A stretch of 64,000 bases of DNA from Ophioderma brevispina (Eukaryota; Echinodermata; Ophiuroidea; Amphilepidida; Ophiodermatidae), in contig JAMKCH010072562.1 of NCBI GenBank assembly GCA_023653785.1, positions 62,001 to 126,000 of the forward strand. Reading direction: 5' to 3'. The notes beneath the pieces were generated by a model that was not told where the DNA came from, did not search any database, and was given only the letters and a program-made list of their open reading frames with translations. Position 1 is the stretch's first letter, and each line of letters begins with the position of its first letter. The position numbers and the translations under genes were made by a program. Of the stretch, positions 58,900 to 64,000 are shown in pieces.

Positions 58900-59365
58900 A
58901 AACGTTTGGATAGACACAGCCAACATCAGCCGCAGTTGCCAGGGCAGGTTTTTCTTTTGCGACTTGCTACTGGTATCCTGGTAACTCATACTACCTTTCC
59001 CAGGGCCGAGTCCAAATCGGCGGCTAAACCGACTCCCCCCATCGGATTGTAAGGAATTCTGATGGGGAGGGTAGCTGGTTAACCCTGGTAGAATGAAAAG
59101 AAAGTCTACCTACACGGGTGTCATCTCTGGAGAGCTACTGGCGGCCTCCGCACAGGCTGCCTTGCATGGTTGGGCAAAAGTTGCCAAAGGCTAGGACCAC
59201 CGCCGATAACTGTGGATTGACGTCATAAGGGCATCCGGTCAATTATCTTGCTCCAATAAATCCTCACACACAGTAATGCTGAAGTGTGATGTGAATCGCC
59301 ACCCTCGTTTGCGGGTACAAAACCGGATTAAAACTTTGGTCCTAACTAACTAACTCTAACATACA
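58900..59365. mobile_element. Possible non-LTR retroposon 3' end
   Basis: GC-richer block with GATTGACGTCATAAGGGCAT then CCGGTCAATTAT, ending in a CTAACTAACTAACTCTAAC simple repeat. An 'AAGGGCATCCGG' box followed by a short tandem tail is reminiscent of RTE/CR1-type LINE 3' ends or SINEs that mimic them. No reverse transcriptase sequence is present. Confidence 0.35.
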
Positions 59366-62300
59366 GCTAAGCAGTATGAGGTAATAAACAGCTCTACTTC
59401 ATAGGAATTTTAAACTTTGATTTTTTTCAGGTTAAATGTTCAAAGGGTCCAATTAAATGTGTGGGTGTGTGTGTTTTTAACTGTTATTGTAACCAAAAAT
59501 ACTACCTTCCAAGTGTCACTTCAATGGATTTTCTATGATCTAGTAATAGTGTTTTTATGTAGTAAACTGGCCCAAGACTTTCTTTGTGCCAGTGCAGAAA
59601 CAGAGAACCAAACGTATGATGTACTTGTGTAAGATTTTTTGAAAAGAAAAATAGATTTGAAAAAAGTTAAATGAATTTTAAGCGATGCCAAAAGTTAAAT
59701 AGGAGCTGTAAAACCAAGCCTGAGATTCTCAAGGTGCACCTTTAGGGATTAAACACCAATGACTCATATTGGTCTGATATCAGTACCTGGAGTTGATAGT
59801 AAAGCACATGGGTAACGCACTTTACAATTTACAGAAACAACGAAAAGTATCAACTTATGTTTTGATTGATGGAGATCTCTGTTCTTGATGATGCCACGCC
59901 ATCAGGTTCAGCATGCCTGACAACAAAAAACATGACAAGATAGATTATTAGGTGAAGATGCAAATGATCCAGAATGTCAATATAAAAGGAGGCATTTCTA
60001 ATGGTAGCAAACTCTGTGAAAGGGACCAGACACTGCCAGATGGCATGGCAAGCCAAGTTTAATGACAAGGTTTTGGAAAGCTTCTGATGAGGTGACATGT
60101 GACACCACGGGGGGAGACGGGAAGACAATTCAAAGGTTGATGATTGAAAGTGCAATCGCCATGGGAAATCTATATACAAATAACATCCAAATCTAAGTAC
60201 AAAAGGTGTTATAGATTATTGATTTCATGTTTCCCATATAAAATGAAAAAGTTTGAACTGGTAAATAAAGAGGTGTAGCCTTTTTTAGACATTCATGGAA
60301 AATTAACCTTGACATACAACAAATAACACAAAATACAACTACATACTTGTTAAATTTGTGAGATTTTAGGCGTGTCAGACGAGGGCTCTAAAACTTAAAG
60401 GTTACATCGAGTAGTTTTTAATTTTCGAAGTTAACTGTAGTTAGCGCCCCGTGCCGAACGCACTCGTGTTTTAGTAAACTTAACGTTTACTCCGAAGTTT
60501 AAAAACCATAAGATTTCTTATGGTTTAGTCGTGGTTAGCGCGCTACCCCTGTTGAGCGTCATGTTACGGATTTTACTGCCGTTTGGAAACAGGCTTATCA
60601 ACAAGCTGAAGTTATGTTTAGTGTGACCTAGCAAGACCGTAAGTTGGGTCGCGATCCCGGTCGCCATTATATTTATCATAGCGACGGACTATACATGTGT
60701 GTGAGTACACTCAGACTGGCAGCTAAAAAGATAATTTGAATACATTTTTGTAATAATAATCGTGCAATGACCGTACAATCTTGACGGAAGCATAAATAGG
60801 CTACATACATTATAGAATGACCTAGCGTTTCATTCGTCTATAGCAACTACAGCGTCTATTTGAAGAAGTTGGATTATTATTTTATTTGATTCCCCATCCA
60901 ATTTTCATGGCTCTCGCTACTAAATGTGCATGGATGACATTTTGTGCAAGTGAAGATGACATGGTAAGACCGACAGCAGTTACGATGATCCCAATTGGTT
61001 AAGAATACAATCAAGATAATGATTTTTTAGACCAATCGCTAGATCGGCAGTAGTTAGCAATGAAATTCGATAGAAAGCACGATGTAAGTGGTTGAATTCT
61101 GGGGAACAGTGTTATTATGAATATTTATAGGAGACAGACAGTGATTGACACGTCATGAAGTCACCAAAATGGCGATTTTGCCGAATGTTTTCCGGCGCGA
61201 CCTACCACCAATTAACCCCTATATATTCAAACAGGATTTTTTAAACGTTTACATACACAAAAAATGATTATTATGTAGAAAACCAGGGGATGCTGTTCTA
61301 ACGGTCTTGATTGTGGGTTGTGTTTAGCAGATTTGCTGACACGGTATATAAGATCATAACGGTTCTGCTCTGTTGCTTTCGAACAGCTTCGAAGGGCAAT
61401 GCCCGTTGTTGTTTACGCTAGTCGCAATGCAACAAATATCCGAGCAAAAAGAAGCTACTTTTATCGGAATATACACCCATTTGAAACGTTCATCACGGTA
61501 TAAAGAACAAAGTACTAGTTACGGGCCTACCATTCGCCATGATTTCTGTTGCGGGGTATTTTGGAGCCCATGCAGGGGGTCACAGGTAGTAGCGCGCTAT
61601 ACTTCCGGTTCTATCAACAAGTCGGGCATATACTCGTTGATTAACTCTTCAAGTTGTCGATGATAAAAACCCGTTGTGGAGTCGTCGAAGTAGTTAAGGA
61701 TAAAATTTTATTCCGATGTTAGGTTATCTCGATGATACGCTTCCGTCGACACAGACTTTTGTTTTCTAGCCAGCATTCCAAACAGAGTTGATTTGTTATT
61801 TGTTTTGATGTGCTGAGTGACAGGTGAGTTAAGTGGACTAACCTGCACAATTTTTTTGGAAAATAACCCTTTTGAATCCAGCTAGCAGTAATCCCCACAC
61901 GCTCAAAAAGATCCTGACATAAAATTGACTAAAATATGAGTAGATGACTTAACACTAACTCTATGGGGGGGGGGTTGTTTTGGAAGAGTGACCCCCATTT
62001 TTTGGGGGCGCTTGCATATTTGAAACCTCGCAAGATATTGATTGTATTTTTTGTCTTATTTTGTGCTCGAATTGATGCAATAAAAATAAAATCCATCTGC
62101 TGTTTTTGCATTAATTAGCATGCCCCCACCACACCAATAAATAAAACCACACATAAAGTGAGATTTGTATAAGAAACACTTCATTTCACATTAAAAAGGA
62201 CAATGAATAAGGTATTCCACCTCCAGCAGGCCTACAAAAAAAATTCTGTCTGCCTGGGACCTTAAAAAGAAGTGGGCAAACCTTTCTGTCAATCAAATAT

Positions 62301-63900
62301 GTGCATGAATGCACATCACACAAAGCTCATATAGCACAAAGTCCTTACAGCTTGCCCAGTATTTTGACACTCTGATGGCACTCTGGGCCTGTATTTGAAA
62401 AAACCATTTGTATAAAAATTGAGGGTGTTTTGTTTTTTTTGTTTATTTTCCTTATTACTTTTGAAAATTTTCTGCAGTTGTAATTTTTTTCTGGGACCGG
62501 TGTCACTGGCCTGGGGCATTTTGTTAGGCCTGAACTCCAGTTCCTATTGGCCAAAGTGTTCCTGTCTTGATTAAGTCAACATTTGGGCTTAACTTCTTAA
62601 TTTCATGACACCATTTGTTTATGGGGAACAACATGCAACTATACAGTTTCTTCCTCAGGCTATACTCAAATCTCACATTCCTTACAGTTGCAAAGGTTCT
62701 TATTAGCCTACAAATATTGTACAATTTAGTATTTAATGAAGCCTGGCTTGTTTCAAACATGACTGTTAAGAGCACACATAACTTGTAAGATTTGCCATAG
62801 CTTTGCTATTTTGTTAAACTATAGTGTTCTTTCCAGAAGGTAGAATAGAATCACAGGAAGATTTATCAAAGAAGTCAAAATTGTGCATTACTCTGCCATC
62901 AGTTCTGTTTATGTTATGAGATTCACATCGGTGGCACATCCCAGTATGGTAATTTGTTTTGAGAACCATCATGAATATTTACAACCTTTGACAGGTCCAG
63001 CCAGAAGTATGACCTGACCATTACACAGTGTTAAAGGAGCGAATTTGGTGATCCACAGCCTCGTCTCCCAACTTACCTCAAACAAGTTGAGATTTTTGTA
63101 TCATCTGAACGCCTTAGTATTGTACGTGTGCCAAATCTGACATGCAAATTTGATCGCCTGTACAAGAAATTCACAATTGTGTATTTTCTGTCTGTAAATG
63201 GACAGAAATTAGAGCACAGTGATCTATGAACATTGTGATACAAACAATTTGCCTTAATAACATCAAAGGACAAAATTGGAATCAATTGAAATTTTGGGAA
63301 TAAAATTTCTCAAGGATATCTGTCAAACCAAAACTGAAGGTGCTAGAATCACCAAATGCTCCTTTAACCATGTGCATTGCCGCAAGTTGCAGCTGTAAAC
63401 TAGAGAATGTAAAGTCAGTTTGTGTGAAACACTTGTAAACTAGCTGCATAAAGGTAATGACGTTGCTTAATGCCTGGCTGGTTAAATATGCCCATTTTCT
63501 GAATACAGATGCAAGTAGGCAAGTAAAATCAAACATTGCACGAAAAGCCATTTTGTTAACCAAAGTGTATACAATTAGAGTCATTACTTGTCCAGGAACC
63601 CGTATATGACCTTTGAACCTCCAGGTGACATCCGTTCAAACACTGCCAAACACCAACGAGCTTGAATAAATCGAGGCGCGACTGTTGGCAGGTTATTGCC
63701 AGTTTTGTTTACAACAACCTATCCTCGTGCTCTGAAATAAAGTCAAAATAGAACACTTCCCAAGTACTATTAGTTTAATAAAATGACTTATTTGTTCACA
63801 GGAAATCGGTTATGTAATACTATTATTTTATTAACATTTCAATAACAATCAGTTCATATTACCATGTTTTCATCGAAATTAATGAAGCGGACAACAAGCT
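59366..63900. other. No supported gene outside the CpG region
   Basis: Frames of 96-109 codons occur on both strands (for example 59850-60179 and 63282-63584, both minus) but have no recognisable domains or convincing exon boundaries. A hairpin, AAACCATAAGATTTCTTATGG, lies at about 60503-60525. Confidence 0.3.
61373..61823 (+). other. CpG-containing region with possible 5' exon
   Basis: The region 60.4-61.8 kb has more CpG than its surroundings and includes CGTCATG, AAAATGGCG and CCGGCGCG motifs near 61.15-61.2 kb. A strong splice donor, GTGACAG|GTGAGT, ends at 61823 and could close a non-coding or short-coding first exon on the plus strand. A 96-codon frame starts at 61373 (MLSNSFEGQCPLLF...) but shows no recognisable domain. 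Promoter identity is inference. Confidence 0.2.
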
Positions 63901-63908
63901 AAATCAAT

Positions 63909-63996
63909 TAATTCATTCAGGAAAGTGTTGCCATTTTGGTGCGCCATGAGCCGTTTTTTGGGGGACCAAAATATAGACACTTTTCCTGAATGAATT
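63909..63996. mobile_element. Short foldback at window edge
   Basis: ATTCATTCAGGAAAGTGTTG and CCATTTTGGT in the left arm are complementary to ACCAAAATATAGACAC and TTTTCCTGAATGAAT in the right arm, around a GCGCCATGAGCC loop. The hairpin is about 88 bp long. Confidence 0.65.
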
Positions 63997-64000
63997 TGCT

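Overview
This is eukaryotic, intron-rich, AT-rich nuclear DNA from an animal. The recognisable gene is a MAGI-family scaffold (multi-PDZ membrane-associated guanylate kinase), which is a metazoan protein. Long introns, many short foldback and MITE-like repeats, and 'GGTCACATGAGGTCACC'-type and 'GGACGGACATCGGACGG'-type intergenic repeats suggest a marine invertebrate deuterostome (echinoderm or hemichordate-like). That placement is an inference and not firm.

The gene runs on the minus strand from about 36.7 kb towards lower coordinates. Its exons join with matching intron phases. They are a 271-residue Arg/Asp/His-rich linker (35.9-36.7 kb), the two halves of PDZ3 (33.0-33.2 and 30.3-30.5 kb), a Gln/Pro/His-rich linker with the first half of PDZ4 (28.6-28.8 kb), the second half of PDZ4 (26.4-26.6 kb), a linker (22.9-23.1 kb) and the first half of PDZ5 (21.6-21.7 kb). 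The last PDZ4 and PDZ5 exons keep good splice sites and recognisable PDZ motifs but are broken by several frameshifts or stops, while the upstream exons are clean. The 5' part of the gene (guanylate kinase, WW, PDZ0-2) was not found and should lie to the right of the window. The second half of PDZ5 was not found either.

Three or four further minus-strand candidate exons (14.6-14.7, 10.35-10.51, optionally 10.19-10.23, and 9.77-9.96 kb) share phase 1 and end in a stop at 9768. Together they encode a hydrophobic segment followed by a polar tail. They are either the C-terminal tail of the MAGI gene or a separate small membrane-protein gene. A promoter-like cluster at 15.3-15.5 kb (CRE-like, ETS, two CCAAT boxes, GC box) would fit the second option.

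Two candidate exons of unknown genes sit back to back at 54.25-54.65 kb beside a 330 bp C-rich tract. Otherwise the window is non-coding. It holds terminal-inverted-repeat MITEs flanked by TTAA, long foldbacks (17.7, 22.3, 31.5, 35.6, 63.9 kb), a recent segmental duplication (4.1-6.2 kb), a roughly 130 bp tandem array (37.4-38.4 kb), a degenerate GGAACCACCA minisatellite (55.2-55.9 kb) and other interspersed repeats. Most open reading frames in the window are chance frames within repeats or introns. No virus, CRISPR array, rRNA or intact tRNA gene was seen.
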